Shown here piece after piece: positions 39,820-54,850 of a stretch of DNA of 64,000 bases. Location: contig CM060125.1 of NCBI GenBank assembly GCA_030522415.1, forward strand, positions 5,142,401 to 5,206,400, written 5' to 3'. The stretch comes from Channallabes apus (Eukaryota > Chordata > Actinopteri > Siluriformes > Clariidae). The notes beneath the pieces are model-generated. The model ran no database searches. It saw nothing but the letters and a program-made list of their open reading frames with translations, and was not told where the DNA came from. A program made the translations under genes and the position numbers. Position 1 is the stretch's first letter. Each line of letters begins with the position of its first letter.

Positions 39820-40085
39820 TGCACTCATTGTTTATACCGCTTTATCCTGTGTACGGGGTTGAAGGAGACTTGGGGTACAAGGCGGGGTACAGCCTGGAGG
39901 GTGCCAATCCATCGCAGGGCACACACACCACCACTTCAGGCAATTTGGGAATGCCAATTAGCCTAATCTGTATGTATTTTGACTGAGAGGAAACCCACCA
40001 AGCACAGGGAGAACATGCAACCTCTATGCACAGGAATCGAACCCGAAACCTGGAGACGCAAGGCAACAATGCTAACCGCTATAAA
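39820..40085 (-). mobile_element. V-SINE-like SINE, diverged
   Basis: Tail-side TTTATACCGCTTTATCCTG at the left, then reverse SINE body, to the tRNA-like head AATGCTAACCGC at the right. No target-site duplication found. Confidence 0.75.
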
Positions 40086-41240
40086 GATGCTGCAGGAAAA
40101 AAAAAAATATGCATGGAATAAAAGGTGTGTCAGCAGCAGTGAATGAGTTTAGAAGGAATAAAGCACTCATAATTAACACTCTCTAACCGAAACTACCAAT
40201 TGAGCCACAATTTATGTGCATTTTCTTTTATCTGACATGCTACTTATTACTTAAGTCCTTTCATTAACAGCATTTGGCAGACACCTTTTCCTGAGTGAAT
40301 TTCATTTTGTAACTCATTATACAAAATAAGTTAAGGGCCACTGGTATCCTACTGGAGCACAGCCAGCCGAGACCACAGGGAAGCACTATGGGGGGGGGGT
40401 CTTTTCTTCCTGTGGCCATTAAAGTTCAATCCTGCCCCTTATATAGGGAGAACTAAAATAATGGTCACAGACTAGAAAACAATGGGGGCTCTAGCCTTAC
40501 CTCAGCAATTTGTAGGCCTGAGTTCAAGATCATATGCAATATTACTGGTCATTGTTGCCATGTAAATTCCACGTCAGAATCTGGTTTCTACTACCAGTTG
40601 CTGCATGTTACTTTGTTGGTAGTTGTATTCTATTTATTTCCCTTATGTTTAGTTTGTGGGTTTTTTTTAAAAATCCATTACTTTACACCTCATTGAGTAT
40701 ATAATTTTTTTTAACCCATTTGCACTTGGAGCAAGATTTTCCTCTGGAATTAAAGTTGTGATCATCTCAAGAACCAAAAAGTGGTAAACTTGGTGGTGCT
40801 GGAGTTTGAAACACCCTGGTACTCATTGTTGCTCTTACGCAGTGGTTAAGAGTTTGGACTAATGATCCACAGGTATTGGGTAAGTGTCAAGTATTGCGGT
40901 TTTGAGAGCTTGACCAGAGTCTGCGTGAGGTGCAATAACTGTAGAACTAAACAATCGATTGGAGTAAGTGTTATAAATCAGGGGTGCTTTAATTCTAAAT
41001 AATAAATGGTTGTACATGCTGGTGATCTGATAGGCCAACCCCATAACCGCTCAGCCAACCCCACCTTTACAAGGACTGTGTGACAGTAAGAATTACAATG
41101 GAGGAAAAATAAAAATAAGGCAGTGGTGAATCAGTGCCAGGGAATGGCGAGTCCGAAAGTCATATGGGTGAGAAGGAAGAGATCAGTCGTCAGTGTGACA
41201 CTAACCAGTCCTGGGTGTTAGAAAGCAAATGAACCATGAA
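40086..41240. other. Intergenic between camkk2 promoter and snrpd3 3' end
   Basis: No gene seen. A tRNA-SINE-like scrap (AGTGGTTAAGAGTTTGGACT) is at about 40840-40860. Confidence 0.4.
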
Positions 41241-41267
41241 ATACACCAGAAATTAAGCTGTAAAACC

Positions 41268-41273
41268 TTTATT
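41268..41273 (-). terminator. snrpd3: snrpd3 poly(A) signal
   Basis: AATAAA on the minus strand about 205 bp after the snrpd3 stop codon. Confidence 0.6.
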
Positions 41274-41370
41274 AAATGTGTATTCCAATTATAGAAAAGT
41301 CAAAATGAGGCAACTAAATTCTTCTCCATGTGAAACATCCTTAGTGTAATAATAATTACACATTACATGT

Positions 41371-41374
41371 TTAA

Positions 41375-41406
<32 letters not shown>

Positions 41407-41408
41407 GG
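41371..41408. repeat. Poly(A)-poly(G) tract
   Basis: About 27 A then about 10 G, within the snrpd3 3'UTR region. Confidence 0.9.
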
Positions 41409-41477
41409 CAAAAGAAATATAAACCTAAAGTGGGTCTAAAAAGTAAAGAAAAGCACTGTACAGAGTTCTGGAATCAA

Positions 41478-43956
<2,479 letters not shown>

Positions 43957-44002
43957 GATGGCGATCTGTAGAATAAAGAAAGGACTTACAGTTAAAAATA
44001 AA

Positions 44003-44009
<7 letters not shown>

Positions 44010-44045
<36 letters not shown>
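44010..44045. repeat. Poly(A) tract
   Basis: About 35 A in the first snrpd3 intron. Confidence 0.95.
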
Positions 44046-44046
<1 letters not shown>

Positions 44047-44606
44047 ACACTACACTGCTCACTTGAACGCAAATTGTCACCTGCTATACCAGAAGGTGAA
44101 AAATTAATTCCTATTAAAAACGTAAAAACTTTTAGATATAAACAAGGTTTTGAACTTCAGGCCTACATTAGATTTATATAGTAAGAAATTATCCTGTTAT
44201 CAGTACATCACCTTTATAGAACCTAAGATCATTAGTATATTTCAGAATGTGTTTATTAAACCAATGGATTAAATAAAACATGTCTGTGTAATTGGCCAGT
44301 TTTGCAAAGAGGCATTTTTTTCAGTTTAAAAGTGTATCCTGCGATATTTAAAAGAAAGAACCTAATTTAGAGCAAGCAAACCAAAATTCAGATTAAAAGA
44401 AATTAAATATTTCTTTAAAACATTTCTTTACAATAAAGCTCACATTAGCTCGCACTCAGCAGCACACTGGGGCTCGTGCTAGCACGGCTAGCTAACGTGG
44501 CTAATTTCATTCAGATCTCACTGAGCAATTAAACACTTATTCATCGTTTTAAACCCTCACTCATACATAAATCATATTCTAAACATTAAAAAACTTAACT
44601 TGTTAC

Positions 44607-44725
44607 CTTTATTCACTCCGAAACAAACAGGAATCCTTTATACTTTTCGACTCACACGGAAGCTGCAACGTGAGTATTTGTAACGTTTTCCCGCTCCCAC
44701 AATGCAGCAGAGAGGCGGAAGTGAT
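44607..44725 (-). promoter_or_regulatory. snrpd3: snrpd3 5'UTR exon and promoter
   Basis: The minus strand has a donor AAAG|GTAACAAG with the exon edge at 44607. An ETS-type site GCGGAAGTG is at 44716-44724. Typical housekeeping layout without TATA. The transcription start is not located. Confidence 0.55.
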
Positions 44726-45149
44726 GTCAAACCCGGAAATGTATCTGTTGTGTCATGGGAGTTGAAGTGAAAAGCTGCTGCAGTTTTGTGTTTGATTTAT
44801 ACTATGCTTTAACCCTACTTCAGTCTTCCGAAAAGTGATTTAATTAAATTATTTTATGTAGGTTTAAGTATGCTTATTTAAACTTATTTCACTTTCTTGT
44901 GTAGAAGCTTAAAGAACTAATAAAAGCATCCTAATTGGTTCATCATCATAACCCTAACTGTTTGAATAATTAATTTCTACATCAACTGGTTTATACGTTG
45001 TCTATTTAAGCATAACTAAGTCTTTCAGCTGCTCCCGGCAAGCATAACTAAGATATTGTGCTTATTTATGTATATTTGATTTTATTATTTATTAGATTTA
45101 TTATTTTTATTTCCAAACGCTTCTGAATAAGTTACAGACTAAATGAGCA
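44726..45149. other. Intergenic, AT-rich
   Basis: Nothing recognised upstream of snrpd3. Confidence 0.4.
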
Positions 45150-45825
45150 TGCACACTCGCGAGATTTGAACCCAAACCACTGGACATGAGATGCAAGTGA
45201 TTCCCCCCTATTCAGTGTTATATAATATCCTGGATCGAAGGTCCGTTTCCCACCTCGGGTCTGTATGTTCTCCCCATGCTTGGTGGATTCCTCAGGGTAC
45301 GGCGGTTTCGTCCCACAGTCAAAAGACATGCAGACTAGGCTAATTGGTGTTTCCAAATAACTCGTAGTGTGTGTATCATACCGTACAGGCAATTTGGAAA
45401 CACTAATTGGCCTACAATGCATTTCTTTGGTACTCTGAGAAAATTGTCTAATGATAGAGAGAACTATTTGTAACAGATTGAGGCGAGATTCGAACCTCAA
45501 ACCCTGGAGGTGAGAGCCAAGTGTGATAATCGCTGCAACATCCTTCTCCCTTATTAATGTTATATAATATAATATAACATAACGTAATAGATGATGGCAA
45601 GTGGTTAGCACTGTGGCCTTGCACCTCCAGGGTTGAAGCTTTGATTCTCACCTCAGGTCTTGCACGTGGAGTTTGCATGTTCTCCCAGTGCTTGTTGGGT
45701 TTCCTTCCACAGACCAAAAACTTGCAGATTAGGTCAACTGGCATTCTCAAAATAGCTGTTGTGTGTGTGCCCTGCAATGGATTGGTACGCTGTCCAGGGT
45801 GAACCCTGCCTTGTCCCTGCCCCCT
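45150..45825 (+). mobile_element. Two degraded V-SINE-like copies
   Basis: About 45150-45545 is a mosaic of SINE pieces in conflicting orientation. About 45600-45825 is a plus-strand copy (GTGGTTAGCACTGTGGCCTTG to CCTTGTCCCTGC). The second joins directly to the truncated left end of the Tc1 element at 45826. Confidence 0.7.
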
Positions 45826-47388
45826 TGAACTTTTCCACATTTTGTCACATTACAGCCACAAACATGAATCAATTTTATTGGAATTCCACGTGAAAGACCA
45901 ATACAAAGTGGTGTACACGTGAGAAGTGGAACGAAAATCATACATGATTCCAAACATTTTTTACAAATAAATAACTGCAAAGTGGGGTGTGTGTAATTAT
46001 TCAGCCCCCTTTGGTCTGAGTGCAGTCAGTTGCCCATAGACATTGCCTGATGAGTGCTAATGACTAAATAGAGTGCCCCTGTGTGTAATCTAATGTCAGT
46101 ACAAATACAGCTGCTCTGTGACGGCCTCAGAGGTTGTCTAAGAGAATATTGGGAGCAACAACACCATGAAGTCCAAAGAACACACCAGACAGGTCAGTTA
46201 TTGAGAAATTTAAAGCAGGCTTAGGCTACAAAAAGATTTCCAAAGCCTTGAACATCCCACGGAGCCACTGTTCAAGCGATCATTCAGAAATGGAAGGAGT
46301 ATGGCACAATTGTAAACCTACCAAGACAAGGCCGTCCACCTAAACTTACAGGCCGAACAAGGAGAGCGCTGATCAGAAATGCAGCCAAGAGGCCCATGGT
46401 GACGCTGGACGAGCTGCAGAGATCTACAGCTCAGGTGGGGGAATCTGTCCATAGGACAACTATTAGTCGTGTACTGCACAAAGTTGGCCTTTATAGAAGA
46501 GTGGCAAGAAGAAAGCCATTGTTAACAGAAAACCATAAGAAGTCCCGTTTGCAGTTTCCCACAAGCCATGTGGGGGACACAGCAAACATGTGGAAGAAGG
46601 TGCTCTGGTCAGATGAGACCAAAATGGAAATTTTTGGCCAAAATGTAAAACGCTATAAACTAACACTGCACATCACTCTGAACACACCATCCCCACTGTC
46701 AAATATGGTGGTGGCAGCATCATTCTCTGGGGTGCTTCTCTTCAGAAGGGACAGGGAAGCTGGTCAGAGTTGATGGGAAGATGGATGGAGCCAAATACAG
46801 GGCAATCTTGGAAGAAAACCTCTTGGAGTCTGCAAAAGACTTGAGACTGGGGCGGAGGTTCACCTTCCAGCAGGACAACGACCCTAAACATAAAGCCAGG
46901 GCAACAATGGAATGGTTTAAAACAAAACATATCCATGTGTTAGAATGGCCCAGTCAAAGTCCAGATCTAAATCCAATCGAGAATCTGTGGCAAGATCTGA
47001 AAACTGCTGTTCACAAACGCTGTCCATCTAATCTGACTGAGCTGGAGCTGTTTTGCAAAGAAGAATGGGCAACGATTTCAGTCTCTAGATGTGCAAAGCT
47101 GGTAGAGACATACTGTACCCTAAAAGACTGGCAGCTGTAATTGCAGCAAAAGGTGGTTCTACAAAGTATTGACTCAGGGGTCTGAATAATTACGCACACT
47201 CCACTTTGCAGTTATTTATTTGTAAAAAATGTTTGGAATCATGTATGATTTTCGTTCCACTTCTCACGTGTACACCACTTTGTATTGGTCTTTCACGTGG
47301 AATTCCAATAAACTTGTGGCTGTAATGTGACAAAATGTGGAAAAGTTTAAGGGGCCCGAATACTTTTGCAAGCTACTGTGTATATATA
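45826..47388 (+). mobile_element. Tc1-like transposon with about 190-bp inverted repeats
   Basis: The left arm starts TTGAACTTTTCCACATTTTG; the right arm carries its inverse and continues about 30 bp further to ACTTTTGCAAGCTACTGT. The extra right-end sequence has no left counterpart, so the left terminus is lost. It encloses the transposase pseudogene at 46166-47140. Confidence 0.88.
46166..47140 (+). pseudogene. Tc1 transposase pseudogene
   Basis: The ATG at 46166 begins a Tc1-type protein broken by early frameshifts. Intact pieces run 46396-46700 (VGESVHRTTISRVLHKVGLY; WSDETK with first catalytic aspartate) and 46781-47140 (FQQDNDPKH with the second; [11 protein letters not shown] with the glutamate). 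All three DDE residues remain, but at least two frameshifts inactivate it. Confidence 0.88.
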
Positions 47389-49080
47389 TATATAATTTTA
47401 TTGTTGTTATTATTATTATTATTATTATTTTAGTATGACATTTACTGAACTGTTTCTTTTTGAAAAAAAAAGAAAAAAGTAAAAGTAAAAGTCTCAAATA
47501 ATGAATTATTATAGTCAGTTATCATAAGGTTATCTGATCAGAACATCACCAGTATAGACCAGTAGACTTCCTTTAAATGACCACCTAACCATGTGTTTCG
47601 AATCAGTCAGAGATCATTAAATGTTTGGAAGGATTCACAGTAGGACTGTAGTACTGTAGTGGGGCTTTTATGATCCTGTTTTGTGATGATACATGTAATC
47701 AAAGTGATGTAATGAATGACTTACATAAGACCATAAAGCTTTAATTATTTGCACAGGGAGTCCGTAAGTGAAGTTTTTATAGACTGCTTGGCCTGAAATA
47801 GCATTTTTTTTATGTTCGATATGATGTGTAAGTTATTAAAGCATCATTTAAGTGTCTATTGTGTAATACATTACTGTTACACTGTTTAAATAAGTAAAAC
47901 CTGTGAATGTAATAAAATAAATCTGAGTGCGTGAATGTGAAGAAGCTTGGCAAGGGATTGCTTTGTTATTTAAATATAACCAGAAACATTAAACTGTTGT
48001 ATGGAGAAGATGTGGCGAGTGGTGCTTCCTGATTAAGCTTAATGCGAATAAATGTTTATGTATACTTTTTAGTTACGAGTGGTCCTAGAAAAAACACAAC
48101 TTTTTATTTGCTTTGGTATCACGCTGGTTGTAAGCATCAGTTCAATATATAATTTATTTGTATTGATCTGAGGTTAAAGAAATACAGACTGTCTGGACAG
48201 TAACTTAGATTCTAATCGATGTTTCTGTCTCTCTTGTTGTCGGGTAAAGGAATAATATCCAGCGGCATATGTAATAAAATCCGTTATCGTATAGTGTCTG
48301 TTACATTCTGCATTCTGATTGGTGTGCAGGTGTTGATTAGTTTTCTATAAAAACTTCACAGCTGTAGGGTCCCAGGTTTAATCTTAAAATCATATACATT
48401 ATATACTATATTGTAGTAAAAGCTCATTCATTAAACAGTTAAACTCTGATAAAAGTTAAAGGTTAAGAGTTAAAAGGTTAAAGCTAAAGATTAGCTGATC
48501 AGCTTTAATGTAATAACAGATATTATTATCTCAGGTTGAAGCCCACGTACATGTCTGCCTGTCTTTCTGTACAACAGAACTCTCTGCATAACTTATTAAT
48601 ACAAAGACAAACTGTTGTAAGTTTCGTAAGGTTAAGTATCTTATGTTTTTTTTTTTTTTTTTAATGCTTAGTTGTATTTCTTTCATCATCAGCCAAAAAC
48701 ACTCTCTGTTCGGTAATCATAGATGCGAAATCGACAAAGTAGATCGGATAAAGATTAAGTTTTGTCTTAAAACGTAAAAAAATCACTCATACCACTTCAG
48801 CGTATTAGTAGCTTATTTTAACGTAGATTATTAAATCTTGCACACAACTGTTTATATGATTGATCTGCAAAGTCAGTGCTTCAGAGGTAATGCTGTATCT
48901 CATAATATCATAATTATATTATTAACTATGAAACAGTTAACTGTCATTTTTTATAACCATGCTAAAATCGATACAATTTCCCTGTTTACTGCAAATAAAA
49001 TCATTAAGCTAAAAGATGTTCAGCGTGCTTTTCATTGCACTAGGTTAAAATCTAATCAAATGTAAGAAGTTGTATGTAAA
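47389..49080. other. Intergenic, AT-rich
   Basis: Apart from an (ATT)n run near 47406-47430 and poly(T) near 48645, nothing is recognised. Confidence 0.4.
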
Positions 49081-49084
49081 AATC

Positions 49085-49460
49085 TGCACAACCAGCATGC
49101 CAGAGGGCGCCGTCACCCTTCTTTGACTTTTCAATTTCCTCTTTCACCTCTACATAAAGCAATGGACACTAACACTTCGGTTTAAGCGTTGTTTTCTGGA
49201 TAGTCAATTTGTACCTTTTGACCTGCCTTATTTTGCCTTTACCTTGCGCCTTTGTTTTGGTATCACGTCTGCCTTTTGTTGCTTCTTGACCTTGGCCTGT
49301 CCTGGCGCTGTTGTGCTCTGCATTGACATTTGTTCGTTGTGCATTTCCTGGTATCGCGCCTGCCTTTTGTGACCCTGGTGTTCTGTTTATTAAACCTTGT
49401 GCGCATGGATCCTTATAACCTGTCCCTGAGTTCTTATGTCACAGAACTTGACAGTGTGCC
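49085..49460 (+). mobile_element. LTR-like fragment of a retrotransposon
   Basis: A pyrimidine-rich stretch with repeated CCTGCCTTTTGT/CCTTGGCCTG motifs, then TTTATTAAACCTTGTGCGC and CCTGTCCCTGAGTTC. This resembles the R-U5 end of fish Gypsy-type LTRs. Boundaries and class are uncertain. Confidence 0.4.
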
Positions 49461-49784
49461 TCAACACTGGAACCTTGCTATAGACCCTTGAATTTTTACG
49501 TTAGAATAGTTTAGCATCATGAATTTCTCGACGATTTCTCTCACAGTACATGCTGGCCTACTACTTCACCAAGGAACGTAAATACAGTACTTTGTACACT
49601 ATCATTGCGATTTTTATGATGTTGCTGAGATTATTACTGTCATTAATTAAAAAGATTTCTTATGCAGGTTTATAGAAAAGCGTTTTGGTGACAAACGTCT
49701 TCAAAAGCAGACTTCAAGCACAACACTTCTGATCGGCTAAAGTCGAAATGGATGATAAGTGTTTTATCCTGTTTTATAGTGTTT

Positions 49785-50095
49785 GAATCCTGGTAGCTCA
49801 GTGGATAGGGGAGTCGCCTACCATGCGGTAGACCCGGGTTCGATTCCCACCAGGGAATCGCAATTAAATATTGTTAGGGCAGTGGTGGTAGGGCTCAATC
49901 GGTTAAGGCTGTGGGTTACTGGGTTAGTGATCGGAAGGTCGGGGGTTCGAACCCCAGCATTGCCATGTTGCCACTGTTGAGCCCTTGAGCGGTAAGCTGG
50001 CAGACCCTGTGCTCTGACCCCAGTTTCCTAATTGGGATATGCGAAATTGAGCAATTTCCCTCTGGGATTAATAAAGTTCTATAATTAAACATTGC
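49785..50095 (+). mobile_element. tRNA-derived SINE with two tRNA-like heads
   Basis: Two adjacent tRNA-like modules: GGTAGCTCAGTGGATAGG with GGGTTCGATTCCC (49790-49855), then GGTAGGGCTCAATCGGTTAA with GGGGGTTCGAACCCC (49890-49960). The SINE body ends CTGGGATTAATAAAGTTCTA. Neither folds into a full cloverleaf, so these are SINE heads rather than tRNA genes. Confidence 0.75.
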
Positions 50096-51000
50096 ACCTG
50101 TGATGTGTTTTAACGCTTCATTGGCCACCAGAACACATCAGGTGAGTTTATTCAACACATATCTCAATACCGACCTTGAGAAAGTGTAACATGAGAAATG
50201 TAAGAATTCCCTGTTCTGTGATCAGCTAGAGAGACAAACACAAGTCAGGCGATGTTGCTGTAAATCTTAGGGACGTCTCAGAGTCTCATTTCAGCAGTTG
50301 TCAGTAAACACTGATGTGTGACATTCCCTGCCTTGGACTCACACCACAATAAAGACGTCAGTGAAGGGAATTCACACCACAGCATGAGCTCCTTGAACAT
50401 GATATCTGTCTTATTAAAGGACTGGGACTGTCACAGTCCAATACCATTCCAACAACAGTGAGGATTGTTTTTTTTAACGCACACACACACACACACCTTC
50501 TTTTTTTTATATATATTTTTTCCCAAAAAATTAATGAAAAAAAAAAATCCATCAGGGTTGCCAGTTCTGCTGATTATCCCCATAACTGCATATTATGTTT
50601 ACAAATTCTTAATCCTTGTTTGATGAATTAAATCAGGTTTAACATCTTTACACCTTTATAATGGTGTTTAACAAAAGCATGGTGCATTAGAAATGTATAT
50701 AAGCTCCTGTTGTAAATGTTTAAATATATTTGACCAAAATCAGGTTTGGATTGTTCAAAGTTGGTGGTTGGACTTACAGTTTTTCGTTGGTTTGAATTTA
50801 TTCATTCATTCATTTTCTTACACTCAAGATCACTTGGCAACCCTGCTACTGTAAGTGTAAAGAAATATTTTCATAGTCGTATACAAAGTCTGTTTTGTTA
50901 GTAAGGTAGAGACTGTTCTTATATATTGAACTGTACATTTCTGCCTCTCCATGAAAGCAACCTGAATATAATTAATAGGTTTTTCTCTCGATGGATTTTG
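50096..51000. other. Intergenic, nothing recognised
   Basis: Contains short (CA)n near 50480-50496 and ATTC(n) near 50799-50812. Confidence 0.4.
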
Positions 51001-51231
51001 GCAATGGATGGCTTTCCTGACCTCATTGAGAATCATTGGGATGTACTGAAAAAAAGACTTTACGCAATGACCTGACTCTCCCATCATCAGTACAAGATAT
51101 TGCAGTAAAATGAATAGGAATCTGGATGGAAATGAATGTTATGACATTGCACACACGCACACACACACACACATCATTACTTCCAGAAATGAAGGTCATC
51201 AATCTGAAAAATCTATAAGAACTTTGTTCCA

Positions 51232-51560
51232 GCACGGCGGTGTAGTGGTTAGCACTGTCGCCTTGCACCTCCAGGGTCCGGGTTCGATTCCCAGCCAGGC
51301 TCGATTCCCATCTCTGTGTGCTTGGAGTTTGCATGTTCTCCCCGTGCTTGGTGGGTTTCCTCCGGATCCTCCGGTTTCCTCCCACAGTCCAAAGACATGC
51401 AAACGTTCCCAAATTGCCCATAATGTGTGAATGAGTGTGTGTGCTCTGCGATGGATTGGCACCCTGTCCATGGTGTACCCTGCCTCGTGCCCTGAGTCTC
51501 CTGGGATAGGCTCCAGGTCCCTAAAATACAGGATAAAGCGGTATAGAAGATGAATGAATG
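51232..51560 (+). mobile_element. V-SINE-like SINE, full length with 12-bp duplication
   Basis: Head GCACGGCGGTGTAGTGG with B-box GGGTTCGATTCCC to an ATGAATGAATG tail. A perfect 12-bp duplication AACTTTGTTCCA flanks it (51220-51231 and 51561-51572). It carries a short internal duplication of the GATTCCCA segment. Confidence 0.92.
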
Positions 51561-52125
51561 AACTTTGTTCCATTGAGCATTGTCCCGGGAAAGGAAGACC
51601 AAGTGCTACCTCTGCTGCAGAGGATAAATTTATTAAAATGTCCAGCCGTAGAAACTGCCGATTTACAGCACATTTAGATTAGATTAGAGCCCACATAAAT
51701 AAAAAGTTCTCTGAGTTTAAGTAGCAGACATATTTCAACATCCACTGTTCAGAGGAGACTGTGTGAGTCAAGCCTTAGTGGTCGAATTGCAGCAAAGAAA
51801 TTACTACAGAAAAAAATGCAGAAGCAGAAGAGACTTGCTTGGGCCAAGAAAAACAAGCAATGGACATTAGATTAGTGAAAAACTGCCCTTTTGTCTGATG
51901 AGTCCAAATTTGAGATTTTATTTTAGTTCCAACCACCACGTCTTTGCTAGACATAGAAAGGGTCAATGGACATTACCTGAATTTGTGGTTTCCACCATAA
52001 AACATCAAAGAGGAGGTGTGATTGAGAGCACACTTCATCAGCATGGCTACAACACTATTTTGCTATGACATGACATCCCATCATTTGTTTTTCAACAAGA
52101 CAATGACGCCCAAACACACCTCTAG

Positions 52126-52126
<1 letters not shown>

Positions 52127-52193
<67 letters not shown>
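52127..52193. repeat. (TA)n microsatellite
   Basis: About 33 TA units. Confidence 0.96.
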
Positions 52194-52197
<4 letters not shown>

Positions 52198-52407
52198 TTT
52201 ATTTATTTTTTTTTTATAGAGAGCTATTCATCTAAGAAGCAGAGTGATGAAGTGCTGCATCAGATGACATCCACAATCTCTAAATCCAACTAAGATCCAA
52301 CAAGTACTCAACACCTCTGGGAAGCTCCTACAAGATTTTAGGAAAATCCTTCCAGGCTCATGAGGCCGAGTGAGAGAATGCCAAGAGTGTGCAAAGCTGT
52401 CTTCTAA

Positions 52408-53013
52408 TGGCGCTTTTCCACTGCATAGTATGACACGACACGGTTCAGTTCAGCTCACTTTTGGGGGGTTTTCCACTGGGAACAGTACCTGGTACCTGGT
52501 CCTTTTTTTAGTACCACCTCAGCCGAGGTTCCAAGCGCGCAGAACCGTTACCGAAACGTGACGTGTAAACTCCGCTGGTCACTGATTGGCCGGAGAAAAT
52601 CGTCATTACTGAATCACCGAACTTGCGACACGAGACACAACAGAACCGCTATATTTAGAACAGCCAGAGAAGGATCGGACGCACCTTTTTGTATTAACCA
52701 AAAATTTTTCTTTGGCTGAAATCAGCCTCTTATGAAACAAACTCCTTTGTCTCGCTGTTAAAAACATCCACATGCCGAGAATGAAGAACACCATGCCGTC
52801 CATATGCTCCATTGTTGTGTTTGTTTGTTTGTGGCGCGTTTACGATGATGTCACGGCAGTAGAGGCGCCGCAACTATAACGACACGTGAATAATCCCGCC
52901 CACTCTAAGCGTTACTACACTGCAGTGGAAGCGCAAACCGAGCCGACCTGAGCCGAACCGAAGTGAGCTGTACTGAACCGTGTCGTGCCGTACTATGCAG
53001 TGGAAAAGAGGCA
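52408..53013. mobile_element. PIF/Harbinger-type MITE
   Basis: The left end TGGCGCTTTTCCACTGCA and the inverse of the right end TGCCTCTTTTCCACTGCA. Inverted similarity extends through ATAGTATGACACGACACGGT for about 50 bp. A TAA duplication is on each side (52405-52407, 53014-53016), as in Harbinger elements. No transposase. Confidence 0.85.
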
Positions 53014-54540
53014 TAAGATAGAAGAATTGAAAATATAAAACATATTCTGGGTTATTTAACACATTTTTGTTGACTATATAATTCCATATCATAACTTTAA
53101 TGTCTTCAGTATTAATATGAAACTTTCAAAATTATATAAATAAAGACATCCTGTGTTTTTAGCACAAACTTTCCTATAGCAGCAGGTAACGTTTTAGACA
53201 AAAAACATTTTTTGAAAGCTGTTGGATTTTGCTTGTTTTGCTTAAAAGAACTCAAAAGAACTGTCGGTGGTTCTGCAGGATGCTCATTAAACTCAGCAGC
53301 TAAATTTCTCATAAAACTGTAAAAGCTATTTGTCCACAAACTGCACCTGAGACTCAGGGGTCTTCAAAGTGTTTTCATAGCATCATTTTTTTTGAAGGTA
53401 TAGTTGTTGTCATTTATTTGGATGTGCCTATTTGCGATTCTTCTTGTTTATTGAAGAAACATCGCTTACATACATACATACATACATACACACACACATA
53501 CAGTATATCAGATATCTGATATTAACACCACTGAGAGCAGAGGAGCAAGGAGATTAAATCATTTAAGTATAGTTTCAGCCACTGAGCTTTTTTTCTTCTT
53601 TTTTTGGGGGGGGATATTTCTCATGACACAATCCTAAGTTGGCTTGATTTTTGACAAAATTGTAAGTTAATCTGGAGCCAGTGTTTGTGATTCTCCAAGG
53701 CTGCTCCAAGCCTTCTGGAATAAGAAGAAGAAGATATAAACAACTGGAGTGTTTCGAATGTGAAGGGAATAGTGCGGAAAATGTTTGCACAGAGCCTAAT
53801 TATAGATCAAAGATAATCTTCACTGTAACTGTTTGTCTAATTTAGATTTACAAGAGAACGCACCATCGTGACCATTGCGGATAACCTAAGGTCTGTTCTT
53901 GTTATTATCTCACGGAAATAAAACCCACAGCTTTATTTAAAAAGGACAGCATCATAAAATTCAATCTATACTGAGCTCTTAAAATAAGAGAAAACAGTTC
54001 CTACATTACAGCTGTCTAAAAAGGTCATCTTTCTAAACTTAATATCATAATCATTCTCATGCTTGAATGAAAAAAATATTGGTCAGTACATTATCGCTAA
54101 CAACTATCTCACTAGATAAGGACAGATAGCTTTTTTAACGTCTCATAAATTTGAGATAAAAACATGATAGATTGTCCATAAGTTATTATGACATCACATA
54201 TTTCCCTAAAAAACAAAAAATTACACATTTCAGAGCCTGTTTCTGGTCAAATTGAAAGTCTCCATCTTGACTGAACTTGCATGGTAGGACAAAATTGGAG
54301 GCGGTCTGGGAAGCAGATATATCTGGTCACACAGTGGGCATGCTTGTGGTCTATAAAAAAAAAAAATGAAGAAATACAAACAAAAGCAAAAAAGCTTAAA
54401 AACACTTCATTTGGCAACCTCAATTACTTACAATTAAACACAAGTGGTCAAAAGATGGATTAGTTGCAGTTTTATGTCTTTGTTACTTATGCAACCAGAT
54501 CCATGACCGATATAGCAAAAGGTTGGTGTTTGGTGGCAAA
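53014..54540. other. Intergenic, AT-rich
   Basis: Only a short (CATA)n at 53470-53492 and homopolymer runs. No gene. Confidence 0.4.
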
Positions 54541-54544
54541 GTGA

Positions 54545-54850
54545 CATAATGATTAGCACATCCACATTGACCCTCAAGGGAGTCCAGCTTTCGGGTCGGT
54601 ATGCATAGACTTTGCATGTTGCATGTTCTCCCCATGCTTGATGGGTTTCCCGTTGAGTGCACAAGTTTCCACTGTCTAAAGCCATGCAGATTCCAGGTTG
54701 CTCACAGTGTGTGGGTGAGCGTGTGGATATGTGTGTGCTTGTGCCCTGCAACAGACCGACACCCTGTCCAGGTTGTGTTCTCGCCTGTGCCTCAGGTCCC
54801 CAGGGATAGGCTCCAGACCTAAGCGTTATAGAGAATGAGTGAGTGAGAGG
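54545..54850 (+). mobile_element. Diverged V-SINE-like SINE
   Basis: TTAGCACATCCACATTGACC to GAATGAGTGAGTGAG with TTCTCCCCATGCTTGATGGG in the middle. The head is poorly conserved. Confidence 0.65.

Larger units (their letters stand above)
51001..52400 (+). mobile_element. Tc1/mariner transposase relics, interrupted by a SINE
   Basis: About 51010-51065 reads like a mariner end block (PDLIENHWDVLKKRL). About 51573-52110 reads like a Tc1 transposase from GRPSATSAAEDKF to SDESKFEI (first catalytic aspartate). Many stops. A (TA)n array at 52127-52193 interrupts the 3' part. Confidence 0.65.

Noticed and set aside
49790..49856. Functional tRNA gene
   Set aside because: A- and B-box are present but the anticodon arm does not pair well and a SINE body follows.
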